Of a DNA stretch of 50,901 nucleotides, positions 41,216 through 49,140 are shown piece by piece (position 1 is the stretch's first letter; every line of letters begins with the position of its first letter). Source of the stretch: an uncultured Lachnospiraceae bacterium (lineage in GTDB: Bacteria > Bacillota > Clostridia > Lachnospirales > Lachnospiraceae). The notes beneath the pieces were generated by a model. It saw nothing but the letters and a program-made list of their open reading frames with translations, was not told where the DNA came from and searched no databases. The stretch is taken from the NCBI GenBank assembly GCA_910584945.1, contig CAJUDY010000030.1:1-50901 (forward strand), read 5' to 3'. The position numbers and the translations under genes are program-made.

Positions 41216-42175
41216 GTGGTAGTATTTAACAAACCCAAGATTGAAATTGCAGAAATTTCAGAAGATAAAAAGTACGGTAAATTCGTAGTGGAACCATTGG
41301 AAAGAGGCTATGGAACGACCCTTGGCAATTCCCTGAGAAGAATCATGCTTTCTTCTTTACCAGGCGCTGCGGTGAGCCAGGTGAAGATTGACGGTGTACT
41401 TCACGAATTCAGCTCCATCCCGGGTGTGAAAGAAGATGTAACAGAGATCATCATGAATGTCAAGAGCCTCGCGATCAAGAATACCAGTGATTCGGAAGAA
41501 GCAAAGGTGGCATACATTGATTTTGAAGGCGAAGGCGTAGTCACGGCGGCGGAGATTCAGTGCGATCCGGATATTGAGATCCTCAATCCGGATGTGGTGA
41601 TCGCCCATCTGAACGGCGGTGCGGACAGTAAGCTCTACATGGAGTTGACCATCACCAAGGGCAGAGGCTATGTGAGCGCGGACAAGAACAAGAATGATGA
41701 GCTCCCCATCGGTGTGATTGCGGTGGATTCCATTTATACGCCGGTGGAGCGTGTGAATCTGACGGTTGAGAATACCCGTGTGGGTCAGATTACCGATTAC
41801 GATAAGCTGACACTGGACGTATTTACCAACGGGACGCTTGCCCCGGACGAGGCGGTCAGTCTGGCTGCCAAGGTATTAAGCGAGCATTTGAGCCTCTTCA
41901 TTGATCTGTCTGAGAACGCCAAATCCGCAGAGATCATGGTGGAGACAGAGAGCGATGAAAAGGAAAAGGTTCTTGAGATGAACATTGACGAACTGGAGCT
42001 TTCCGTGCGCTCCTACAATTGTCTCAAGAGAGCCGGCATCAATACCGTAGAAGAGCTGTGCAACCGGACGTCCGAGGATATGATGAAGGTCCGCAATCTG
42101 GGCCGGAAGTCCCTGGAGGAAGTCCTTGCAAAGCTGAAAGAACTCGGCCTGGAGTTAAACCAGAGCGAGGAATAA
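41216..42175 (+). CDS. rpoA: RNA polymerase alpha subunit
   Basis: 319 residues from GTG 41216 with AGGAGGGG 7 bases upstream. GYGTTLGNSLRRIMLSSLPG is the N-terminal dimer domain; the C-terminal domain (about 245-315) has ELELSVRSYNCLKRAGINTV and MMKVRNLGRKSLEEVL, which binds UP elements. Normal length. Confidence 0.97.
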   Translation: MVVFNKPKIEIAEISEDKKYGKFVVEPLERGYGTTLGNSLRRIMLSSLPGAAVSQVKIDGVLHEFSSIPGVKEDVTEIIMNVKSLAIKNTSDSEEAKVAYIDFEGEGVVTAAEIQCDPDIEILNPDVVIAHLNGGADSKLYMELTITKGRGYVSADKNKNDELPIGVIAVDSIYTPVERVNLTVENTRVGQITDYDKLTLDVFTNGTLAPDEAVSLAAKVLSEHLSLFIDLSENAKSAEIMVETESDEKEKVLEMNIDELELSVRSYNCLKRAGINTVEELCNRTSEDMMKVRNLGRKSLEEVLAKLKELGLELNQSEE

Positions 42176-42178
42176 AGG

Positions 42179-42346
42179 GAGGCCGAAGGCCGACCGCTAC
42201 TTCTCGATCCGCGCGCGGATTGAGAAGGGACCCCTGAGGCCGAAGGCCGACCGCTACTTCTCGATCTGCGCGCGGATTGAGAAGGGACCCCTGAGGCCGA
42301 AGGCCGACCGCTACTTCTCGATCTGCGCGCGGATTGAGAAGGGACC
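42179..42346 (+). repeat. Three tandem copies of a 57-bp hairpin-forming unit between rpoA and rplQ
   Basis: Copies at 42179-42235, 42236-42292 and 42293-42346 (last one lacking the final three bases) are almost identical. Each starts GAGGCCGAAGGCC (a GGCC-GAA-GGCC hairpin) and contains CTTCTCGATC paired with GATTGAGAAG, closing a GCGCGC-containing loop. Copy 1 has C where copies 2 and 3 have T (GATCCG against GATCTG); both still pair with G. No T-runs, so not simple terminators. The unit is 19 codons long and open on both strands, but nothing suggests it is coding. Confidence 0.9.
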
Positions 42347-42423
42347 GATATGTTGGAAGCCAGACCCTCTGCCAGTAAGACCGAAGAAGCATGGCACAGG
42401 GCGCAACGAATGGAGGAAATCAA

Positions 42424-42951
42424 ATGGCAGGATATAGAAAATTAAGCAGAACATCTTCTCAGAGAAAAGCGCTTCTGAGAAGTCAGGTGACTGCGCTTTT
42501 GTTCCATGGCAGAATCATCACCACGGAAGCAAAGGCGAAGGAAGTGCGTAAGATTGCAGAGCATCTGATCGCTCTGGGCGTGAAAGAGAAGGATAACTTC
42601 GAGACGGTCAAGGTGACCGCGAAGGTGCCCCGCAAGGACAAGGACGGCAAGAGAGTCAAAGAGGTCGTCGACGGCAAGAAAGTGACGGTCTTCGACGAAG
42701 TGGAAAAGGAGATCAAGAAGGATCTTCCCTCCAGGCTTCATGCCAGAAGAGAGATGCTTAAGGTGCTCTACCCGGTAAAGACTCCGGTGGAGGGCAAAAA
42801 GAAGAAAGCGAAGGAAGTGGACATGGCTGCCAAGATCTTCGACGAGATCGCACCCAAGTACGCGAACCGCAACGGCGGCTATACCCGTATCGTGAAGATC
42901 GGCCAGAGAAAGGGCGACGCAGCGATGGAGGTTGTGCTGGAGCTGGTATAA
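42424..42951 (+). CDS. rplQ: 50S ribosomal protein L17, lengthened form
   Basis: Start at ATG 42424, 7 bases after GGAGG, giving 175 residues; the longer reading from 42391 lacks a site. MAGYRKLSRTSSQRKALLRS and GRIITTEAKAKEVRK are canonical; the C-terminal NRNGGYTRIVKIGQRKGDAA is intact. Ordinary L17 has about 113-127 residues, so about 50 residues are inserted in the middle (about 55-120), rich in Lys, Glu and Val. This insertion is a known feature of L17 in this group as far as I recall. Confidence 0.94.
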   Translation: MAGYRKLSRTSSQRKALLRSQVTALLFHGRIITTEAKAKEVRKIAEHLIALGVKEKDNFETVKVTAKVPRKDKDGKRVKEVVDGKKVTVFDEVEKEIKKDLPSRLHARREMLKVLYPVKTPVEGKKKKAKEVDMAAKIFDEIAPKYANRNGGYTRIVKIGQRKGDAAMEVVLELV

Positions 42952-42968
42952 AGATTAAGTAAAGAGAG

Positions 42969-43010
42969 ATCCCCACAGACGGGCCATAATGGTTCGTGTG
43001 GGGATTTTTT
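42969..43010 (+). terminator. Intrinsic terminator of the ribosomal supercluster
   Basis: ATCCCCACA (42969-42977) pairs with TGTGGGGAT (42997-43005), with a loop containing a smaller stem, followed by TTTTTT (43005-43010). Confidence 0.85.
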
Positions 43011-43035
43011 CTGGTCAATTTCCTTGTAATTCCAA

Positions 43036-43263
43036 ATGGGGTATGATAACCTTGAAATAGTAACCCCAATATCGATTTTGTTTAATGAAAAAGGTGAAAA
43101 AGTTCAAGCGCGTCATGGCGGCCAACCGGGGGATTTCGCAGACAAGAAAATAGAATTGTGGGGGCAGTGTTATGACCTTCGGGTAGTCCTTCTGGAATAT
43201 GCGGAGCAGGAAAAGAGTTATTATCAAAAAAACGTAAGTGGAGGATCATATCATGTTAAATGA
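43036..43263 (+). CDS. Possible small protein, unrecognised
   Basis: 75 residues from ATG 43036 with no ribosome site I can see. The composition looks protein-like (LFNEKGEKVQARHGGQPGDF, DKKIELWGQCYDLRVVLLEY), but the end overlaps the ribosome site and first codons of the aminotransferase. It could be a fragment of a lost gene or chance. A weak -10-like TATGAT is at 43042-43047. Confidence 0.25.
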   Translation: MGYDNLEIVTPISILFNEKGEKVQARHGGQPGDFADKKIELWGQCYDLRVVLLEYAEQEKSYYQKNVSGGSYHVK

Positions 43264-44434
43264 ACAAATGTACGAATTCGGCAGTAAGAGTTCCGTGATC
43301 CGCGAGTTATTCGCCTATGGACTGGAGCGCAAGAAGATCGTGGGGGAGGATAAGGTGTATGACTTCAGCATCGGAAACCCCAGCATTCCGGCGCCCGTGG
43401 AAGTGAAGCAGGCGATCCTTGCGCTTCTGGAGGAGCCGGCGGAGAGACTCCACGGGTATTCCCCGGCGTCGGGAGACCCCGAAGTGCGTGCCGCTCTGGC
43501 GGACTCTGTGAATCGAAAGTTCGGCGTCCATTATACGGCGGACAATTTCTATATGACCGTGGGTGCCGCGGCGTCCTTGAGTATTAGTACAAAAGCACTG
43601 ACCAATCCGGGCGATGAGTTCATCACCTTTGCGCCCTATTTCCCGGAATACGCCGTGTGGGTGGAGACCGCCGGAGCGAGGCTTCTGGTGACGCCGGCGG
43701 ATAAGGAGAAATTTCAGATTGATTTCGAGGCCTTTGAGAGGCTGATCGGACCAAAGACCAGGGGCGTCATCACCAATTCCCCCAACAATCCCAGCGGCGT
43801 CGTCTATTCGGAGGACACTATCCGCAGGCTGGCACAGATTCTTACAGAAAAGCAGAAGGAATACGGTAATCCCATCTATCTCATTACAGACGAACCTTAC
43901 CGGGAGATCGTCTACGACGGAGTCGAGGTTCCCTTCGTGCCGAAGTATTACAAAAATACGCTGGTGTGTTATTCCTACAGCAAATCCCTGTCCCTGCCGG
44001 GAGAGCGGATCGGATACATCCTGGTTCCCGACGAGGCGGACGAGGCGAAAAGAGTCATGGCGGCGGTGGCAGGGGCGGGGCGTGCCCTGGGCTACGTCTG
44101 CGCCCCGGTGCTGTTCCAGAGGGTGGTTGCCCGGTGCACGGATGTAACCGGCGATATTGCAGCCTATGAGCGGAACCGGGAACTTCTGTACAACGGCCTG
44201 ACCGCCCTGGGTTATGAGTGCGTCCGCCCCCAGGGGGCTTTCTACCTGTTTGTAAAAGCACTGGAGCCCGACGCCAAGGCCTTCTCGGACCGGGCGAAAA
44301 AGCATGACGTGCTGGTGGTGCCCAGCGACAGCTTCGGCTGCGAAGGCTATGTGCGGATCTCCTACTGCGTGGCGGAAAAGACGATCCGGGACGCGCTGCC
44401 GGTGTTCGCGGAGATTATGAAGGAATACCGCTGA
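43253..44434 (+). CDS. Class I/II pyridoxal-phosphate aminotransferase
   Basis: Start at ATG 43253 with GGAGG 8 bases upstream, 393 residues. FSIGNPSIPAPVEVKQAIL opens the fold; NSPNNPSGVV binds the cofactor; YSYSKSLSLPGERIGY (about 242-257) contains the Schiff-base Lys, and GYVRISYCV the substrate Arg. Typical of the aspartate aminotransferase-like family (fold type I); which amino acid is used cannot be told. Confidence 0.9.
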   Translation: MLNEQMYEFGSKSSVIRELFAYGLERKKIVGEDKVYDFSIGNPSIPAPVEVKQAILALLEEPAERLHGYSPASGDPEVRAALADSVNRKFGVHYTADNFYMTVGAAASLSISTKALTNPGDEFITFAPYFPEYAVWVETAGARLLVTPADKEKFQIDFEAFERLIGPKTRGVITNSPNNPSGVVYSEDTIRRLAQILTEKQKEYGNPIYLITDEPYREIVYDGVEVPFVPKYYKNTLVCYSYSKSLSLPGERIGYILVPDEADEAKRVMAAVAGAGRALGYVCAPVLFQRVVARCTDVTGDIAAYERNRELLYNGLTALGYECVRPQGAFYLFVKALEPDAKAFSDRAKKHDVLVVPSDSFGCEGYVRISYCVAEKTIRDALPVFAEIMKEYR

Positions 44435-44456
44435 AATTTTTTGAGGAGGCAGACTT

Positions 44457-44930
44457 ATGGCGAGAACCGTGGCAATCGGAATTCAGAATTTTGAAACGAT
44501 CGTTACAAATGATTATTTTTATGTGGATAAGACCGACTTTTCCGGGAATGGCGGGAGAATGGAGACAGTGTGACATTGATCACACGTCCCCGGCGGTCTG
44601 CCGTAATCTTCAAAAACTTTACAATCGATATGATTTTCTTCTTGAAGGCGATCTTTTGAATGCAAACGAAAAGGAGATGTTCCGTAGAGTGTCTCCGAAG
44701 TATGATACGCCCATGCAGGAGGCCTATGTGCACGGTTACTGGAAGGAGACCGTAAGCTTTTTCCGAAACCTGTTCAATACGACGCTTAAGACCAATCCTT
44801 ATTTTGACCAGGCAATTCTCACCGGCATTACGCGGGTCAATCTGCTGAAATTGGAGGCAGAAGGAATTCCCCCGGAACGGATTCGGAAGTACGGGTTTGC
44901 GTTTGGGGGAAGAAGGTGCTGATCGGCTAA
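44457..44930 (+). pseudogene. Decayed AAA-ATPase-like gene (PF09820/PD-(D/E)XK family)
   Basis: Starts with GAGGAGG and ATG 44457: MARTVAIGIQNFETIVTNDY with FYVDKTDF is the usual N-terminus, but the frame stops at about 44574. Another frame then gives SVTLITRPRR (end of the P-loop region), and a third carries YDTPMQEAYVHGYW, LTGITRV and LEAEGIPPERIRKYGFAF. Pieces between are missing: the P-loop F-G-K-T, the middle of the ATPase domain and most of the nuclease domain. The last codons are shifted by one base, with the natural stop TAA at 44928-44930. Intact homologues are about 520-580 residues. Confidence 0.85.
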
Positions 44931-44938
44931 AGAACACT

Positions 44939-44966
44939 TTGCGCTTTTTTCTGCATCTGTTACAAT
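44939..44966 (+). promoter_or_regulatory. Predicted promoter of a candidate small RNA
   Basis: TTGCGC (44939-44944), 16-base spacer, TACAAT (44961-44966). No gene on the plus strand follows before the terminator at 45040-45085. Confidence 0.4.
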
Positions 44967-44972
44967 AGGAAT

Positions 44973-45085
44973 ATTACAAAAACGGCACTATATATATCAA
45001 AAACCGTCTTTGACGGCCAACAGTAATCCAAACCAGCGGACAGGCTGTCCCGGATACGTTACATTTCCGGGCAGCCTGTTTTTTT
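44973..45085 (+). ncRNA. Candidate small RNA of about 110 bases, with terminator
   Basis: The promoter at 44939-44966 would start a transcript near 44973. It contains a short CCGTC-TTT-GACGG hairpin (about 45005-45017) and ends in a strong intrinsic terminator: ACAGGCTG and CCCGGA (45040-45053) pair with TCCGGG and CAGCCTGT, then seven T (45079-45085). The cyclophilin gene ends on the other strand at 45092. There is no reading frame. It may also be only the terminator of the decayed gene. Confidence 0.35.
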
Positions 45086-45091
45086 GTATTG

Positions 45092-45613
45092 TTACACTTT
45101 CTCCGGTTCCGGATATTCCACCTCGAAAGTTTCTGCGGTCACGGATTTGATGATCTGGGGGACGATGGGGCGATCGTTGTAGTCCACATCCGTTTCGGCG
45201 ATGCGGTTGACCACATCCATGCCCTCCACAACTTTTCCGAAAGCCGCATAAGCGCCGTCTAAATGGGGAGAGGTCTTATGCATGATGAAGAACTGGCTTC
45301 CGGCGCTGTTGGGATGCATGGATCTTGCCATGGAGAGCACCCCTTCTGTGTGTTTGAGATCGTTCTTGAAACGGTTCTGGGTGAACTCTCCTTTGATGGA
45401 GTAGCCGGGATCGCCCATGCCGCTGCCTTCGGGGCAGCCGCCCTGGATCATGAAGTCCTTGATGACCCGATGGAAGATCAGACCGTTGTAGAAGCCCTTG
45501 TTCACCAGGCTCAGAAAATTGTTGACGGTGTTGGGGGCGACGTCCGGGTAAAGCTCTGCCTTGATAACGCCGCCGTCCTCCATTTCGATGGTAATAACTG
45601 GATTTTGTGCCAT
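45092..45613 (-). CDS. Peptidyl-prolyl cis-trans isomerase, cyclophilin type
   Basis: 173 residues, ATG 45613 with AAAGGAGAC upstream. FHRVIKDFMIQGGCPEGSG holds the catalytic Arg and the Gln; GVLSMARSMHPNSAGSQFFI and YAAFGKVVEGMDVV complete the active site. No signal peptide, so cytoplasmic. Confidence 0.95.
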   Translation of the reverse strand: MAQNPVITIEMEDGGVIKAELYPDVAPNTVNNFLSLVNKGFYNGLIFHRVIKDFMIQGGCPEGSGMGDPGYSIKGEFTQNRFKNDLKHTEGVLSMARSMHPNSAGSQFFIMHKTSPHLDGAYAAFGKVVEGMDVVNRIAETDVDYNDRPIVPQIIKSVTAETFEVEYPEPEKV

Positions 45614-45776
45614 GTGTTTGTCTCCTTTTTAAAAAATTCTGATACCTATTCTAACGGATAACGGGGGATTCGTAAAGAGGGGGAGGGAAATTCGCGCATT
45701 CTCGCACATTCTTGGGTGCCGGTGATGGGCTGGATATCGATGCATGGACGGCGTATAAGCGGGGGAGGTTGGTAGC

Positions 45777-45834
45777 AGACGGAATTTTGGGATAAGACAG
45801 GTGGGTTGACGGGAGACGGAATTTTGGGATAAGA
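45777..45834 (+). repeat. Direct repeat upstream of the GNAT gene
   Basis: The 21-base AGACGGAATTTTGGGATAAGA occurs at 45777-45797 and again at 45814-45834, 37 bases apart. The second copy overlaps a weak -35/-10 pair (TTGACG, TAAGAT). It could be two binding sites or a recent local duplication. Confidence 0.7.
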
Positions 45835-45865
45835 TAGTGGTTAATACAGCGAGGGGGATAAGGGA

Positions 45866-46456
45866 ATGGAGAGGGAAGAATGGCTGGAGGGTGTGGAGCT
45901 GGACCCGGGGTTTGCGGAGAGGGATCGGAGAAGGAAGGCGGGGCAGGCGGTAGAGATTGTGAGGACGGAGAGGCTTCTGGTGAGGGAGACGGTGCTTTCG
46001 GATGTGCCGGCGCTTTATGAGATGGGGAAGGAAGAGGGGGCGGGAGAGTATCTGGGGCCGGTGCAGCCCACAATGGAGGAAGAGATGGAGTTTATGGCGG
46101 CTTATATTCGTCATGCGTATGCTTTTTATGATTTTGGGCTTTGGACGGTTCTGGAATTGGCAGGCGGCGAGGTGGTGGGAAGAGCGGGGCTTTTTCCGTC
46201 GAAGATTCTGGATGAGGGCGTGGAGCTTGGTTATCTGATCAGAAGGAACCGGAGGGGAAGGGGGTATGCTTCGGAGTGCTGCAGGGCGATTCTTACGTAC
46301 GCGTCGGAGGTGCTGGACCTCCATGAAATCCACGTGCTGTCGGACCGGCGCAATACAGCCTCGCTTCGGGTTGCCCGGGGACTTGGATTTACAGAGCGGG
46401 AAAAGATACAGAAAGAAGCGTCTGAATGGACTCATTGGATATGGGAAAGTTTGTAG
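45866..46456 (+). CDS. GNAT-family N-acetyltransferase
   Basis: 196 residues, ATG 45866 after AAGGGA. TERLLVRETVLSDVPALYEM opens a RimJ/RimL-type domain, and ELGYLIRRNRRGRGYASECC carries the acetyl-CoA Q/R-x-x-G-x-G/A loop as R-R-G-R-G-Y-A; SLRVARGLGFTEREK closes it. Substrate unknown. An acidic and basic extension of about 30 residues precedes the domain. Confidence 0.82.
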   Translation: MEREEWLEGVELDPGFAERDRRRKAGQAVEIVRTERLLVRETVLSDVPALYEMGKEEGAGEYLGPVQPTMEEEMEFMAAYIRHAYAFYDFGLWTVLELAGGEVVGRAGLFPSKILDEGVELGYLIRRNRRGRGYASECCRAILTYASEVLDLHEIHVLSDRRNTASLRVARGLGFTEREKIQKEASEWTHWIWESL

Positions 46457-46473
46457 AAGAGCGCACTTGCTTC

Positions 46474-46501
46474 TTGAAATTTTACAAGGACATGGTATAA
46501 T
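46474..46501 (+). promoter_or_regulatory. Promoter of the ecfA1-ecfA2-ecfT-truA run
   Basis: TTGAAA (46474-46479), 16-base spacer, TATAAT (46496-46501), 109 bases before the first ATG. Confidence 0.6.
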
Positions 46502-46609
46502 TCTACGTGACTGTGAGAATGCGAAACAGTTGCCATTCCACATAGTTTTCAGTGGCTGCGCCGGGCGGATTCCGGGATGGCAGCGGATACGACGAGGTGA
46601 CAGGGAATT

Positions 46610-47464
46610 ATGATACGGGCAAAAGAACTGACGTTCGACTATGAGCGTCTGGACGAAGAAGGAAACGTGGAGTCGAAAAAGAGAGCGGTGGACCACGTGA
46701 ATCTGCATATACGTCCGGGAAAATTTATCGCGATCCTGGGACATAACGGTTCCGGTAAATCCACGCTGGCCAAGCACATCAATGCGATCCTGACGCCCAC
46801 CGAAGGAACTCTGTGGGTGGACGGCATGGATACGAGCGAGGACGACAAGCTGTGGAAGATCCGTCAGGATGCAGGGATGGTATTCCAGAATCCGGACAAC
46901 CAGATCATCGGAACGGTGGTGGAAGAAGACGTGGGATTCGGCCCCGAGAATCTGGGAGTGCCCACCGACGAGATCTGGAGACGGGTGGAAGAGAGCTTAA
47001 GCGCGGTGGGGATGTTAAAATACCGCCACCATTCCCCCAACAAATTGTCCGGCGGACAGAAGCAGCGGGTGGCCATCGCGGGCGTCATGGCCATGCATCC
47101 CAGGTGCATCGTTCTGGACGAGCCTACCGCCATGTTAGACCCCAACGGTCGGGCAAGCGTCATAAGGACCGCTCGAAAGCTCAACCAGGAGGAGGGCATC
47201 ACGATCATCCTGATCACCCACTATATGGAAGAAGTGGTGGAGGCGGACCATGTCTTTGTCATGGACAACGGCAAAGTAGTCATGGAAGGGAATCCGCGGG
47301 AGATCTTCTCCAGGGTGGAAGAACTGAAACGCCTGCGCCTGGACGTGCCCCAGGCAACCCTTCTGGCTTACGAACTTAAGAAAAAAGGATTCCCGCTTCC
47401 AGATGGAATTCTGAATAACGAGGAGCTGGTGGAGCGCTTATGTCAATTAAAATCAAAGATGTGA
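46610..47464 (+). CDS. ecfA1: Energy-coupling factor ATPase EcfA1
   Basis: 284 residues, ATG 46610 after GAGGTGACAGGG. Walker A GHNGSGKST, Q-loop VFQNPDNQ, signature LSGGQKQRVAIAG, Walker B CIVLDEPTAMLDP, His in ILITHYME. Pairs with EcfA2 and EcfT to energise vitamin-uptake S components encoded elsewhere. The last bases overlap ecfA2. Confidence 0.94.
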   Translation: MIRAKELTFDYERLDEEGNVESKKRAVDHVNLHIRPGKFIAILGHNGSGKSTLAKHINAILTPTEGTLWVDGMDTSEDDKLWKIRQDAGMVFQNPDNQIIGTVVEEDVGFGPENLGVPTDEIWRRVEESLSAVGMLKYRHHSPNKLSGGQKQRVAIAGVMAMHPRCIVLDEPTAMLDPNGRASVIRTARKLNQEEGITIILITHYMEEVVEADHVFVMDNGKVVMEGNPREIFSRVEELKRLRLDVPQATLLAYELKKKGFPLPDGILNNEELVERLCQLKSKM

Positions 47465-48288
47465 ATTACACATATGCTGAGAATACCGCCTATGAGATTC
47501 ATGCGCTGAAAGACGTCAATCTGGAGATTCCCGACGGACAATTTGTGGGACTCATCGGACATACCGGTTCCGGTAAGTCCACGCTGGTGCAGCATCTGAA
47601 CGGGCTGATCAAAGCCACCGGCGGGCGGATCTACTTTAATGGAAGAGATATTTATGGAGAAAATTTCTCCATGAAAGAATTAAGAAGCAAAGTAGGACTG
47701 GTGTTTCAGTATCCGGAACACCAGCTTTTCGAGGTGGATGTGCTGTCCGACGTGTGTTTTGGACCGAAGAATTTGGGATTTTCCAGAGAAGAAGCAGAAG
47801 AAAAAGCGAAAGCGGCTCTTTGCATGGTGGGCATGGGGGAGGAGTACTACAGGCGCTCTCCCTTTGAACTGTCCGGCGGACAGAAGCGCCGGGTGGCCAT
47901 TGCGGGTGTGCTGGCCATGGAACCGGAGATGCTGATTCTGGATGAACCCACCGCCGGCCTGGACCCGCGGGGAAGAGACGAGATCCTGGATCAGATTGAG
48001 AAGCTCCAAAAAGAGCGGGGTATTACGGTGGTCCTGGTCTCTCACAGTATGGAGGACGTGGCCCGCTATGTGGACCGCATTATTGTCATGAACCAAGGTC
48101 AGGTGCGCTTTGACGGCGCCCCACGGGAAGTGTTCCGCCACTATCAGGAACTGGAGGCCATCGGTCTGGCGGCGCCCCAGACCACCTATGTGATGCAGGA
48201 ACTGAAAAAGCGGGGCGCAGATGTAGATACGGACGCAACGACCATCGAAGAAGCAGCCGACGCCATCGAACACTGGCTGCGGAACTGA
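47440..48288 (+). CDS. ecfA2: Energy-coupling factor ATPase EcfA2
   Basis: 282 residues, ATG 47440 inside the end of ecfA1. Walker A GHTGSGKST, VFQYPEHQLFEVDVL, LSGGQKRRVAIAG, LDEPTAGLDPRG and LVSHSMED. Forms the heterodimer with EcfA1. Order after rplQ and before truA is the standard Firmicutes one. Confidence 0.94.
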   Translation: MSIKIKDVNYTYAENTAYEIHALKDVNLEIPDGQFVGLIGHTGSGKSTLVQHLNGLIKATGGRIYFNGRDIYGENFSMKELRSKVGLVFQYPEHQLFEVDVLSDVCFGPKNLGFSREEAEEKAKAALCMVGMGEEYYRRSPFELSGGQKRRVAIAGVLAMEPEMLILDEPTAGLDPRGRDEILDQIEKLQKERGITVVLVSHSMEDVARYVDRIIVMNQGQVRFDGAPREVFRHYQELEAIGLAAPQTTYVMQELKKRGADVDTDATTIEEAADAIEHWLRN

Positions 48289-48303
48289 AATAGGGGGACT
48301 TTC

Positions 48304-49131
48304 ATGATTCGAGATATCACGTTGGGCCAGTACTATCCGGCCAAATCCATTATTCACCAGCTGGACCCCAGAGTGAAGCTGGTAACGACGATGGTCTATA
48401 TTGTCTCTTTGTTTGTGGCAAAGGGAATATCTGGTTACTTGATCGCCACCCTGTTTCTTGCTATGGTGGTGAAGATGTCCAAAGTTCCGTTTGGTTATAT
48501 TACCAAAGGGCTGAAAGCCATTATTATGATCCTTTTGATTACGGTGGTCTTCAACCTGTTTCTGGTGGATGGGGATATCGTCCTGTGGCGCTTCGGATTC
48601 CTCCGGATCACGGACAAGGGCGTTCGGACAGCCGTCTTTATGGCCATCCGGCTGATCTACCTGATCATCGGCTCCTCCATCATGACGCTGACCACCACGC
48701 CCAACGATCTGACCGACGGACTGGAGAAGCTTCTGGGGCCTCTGAAAAAGATTCATGTACCGGTGCATGAGATTGCCATGATGATGTCCATCGCCCTTCG
48801 CTTTATCCCGATCCTGCTGGAAGAGACCGACAAGATCATGAAGGCTCAGATTGCCAGAGGAGCAGACTTCGAGACCGGAAATCTGATCCAGAAGGCAAGA
48901 GCCATGGTGCCTCTTCTGGTGCCGCTGTTTATCTCTGCCTTCCGTCGGGCCAACGATCTTGCCATGGCCATGGAGGCACGCTGCTATCACGGCGGGGACG
49001 GCAGGACGAAGATGAAGCCGCTGCATTACGAGAGCCGGGATAAGACGGCCTATGCAGTAGTATGGGGATACCTTCTGCTGGTGATCGCGGCCAACTACGT
49101 GGGAGGCCTGTATGCGATTCAGCTACTGTAG
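48304..49131 (+). CDS. ecfT: Energy-coupling factor transmembrane protein EcfT
   Basis: 275 residues, ATG 48304 after TAGGGGGAC. Membrane helices at about 27-60, 63-85, 108-130 and 243-262; the two coupling motifs are AQIARGADFET and AMEARCYHGGDG, which fit into the ATPases. No S component is encoded in the window. Confidence 0.93.
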   Translation: MIRDITLGQYYPAKSIIHQLDPRVKLVTTMVYIVSLFVAKGISGYLIATLFLAMVVKMSKVPFGYITKGLKAIIMILLITVVFNLFLVDGDIVLWRFGFLRITDKGVRTAVFMAIRLIYLIIGSSIMTLTTTPNDLTDGLEKLLGPLKKIHVPVHEIAMMMSIALRFIPILLEETDKIMKAQIARGADFETGNLIQKARAMVPLLVPLFISAFRRANDLAMAMEARCYHGGDGRTKMKPLHYESRDKTAYAVVWGYLLLVIAANYVGGLYAIQLL

Positions 49132-49140
49132 AGGTGACCG

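Noticed and set aside
42179..42346. CRISPR-like array
   Set aside because: The three units are contiguous, with no variable spacers, and no cas genes are near.
42013..42423. Minus-strand reading frame of 136 codons over the 57-bp repeats
   Set aside because: It exists only because the 57-bp unit equals 19 codons and is open in several frames; no ribosome site, and the upper half overlaps rpoA.
45629..46777. Long minus-strand Pro/Arg/Ser-rich reading frame
   Set aside because: It is the complement of the purine-rich GNAT gene and the flanking region; low complexity and no start signal.
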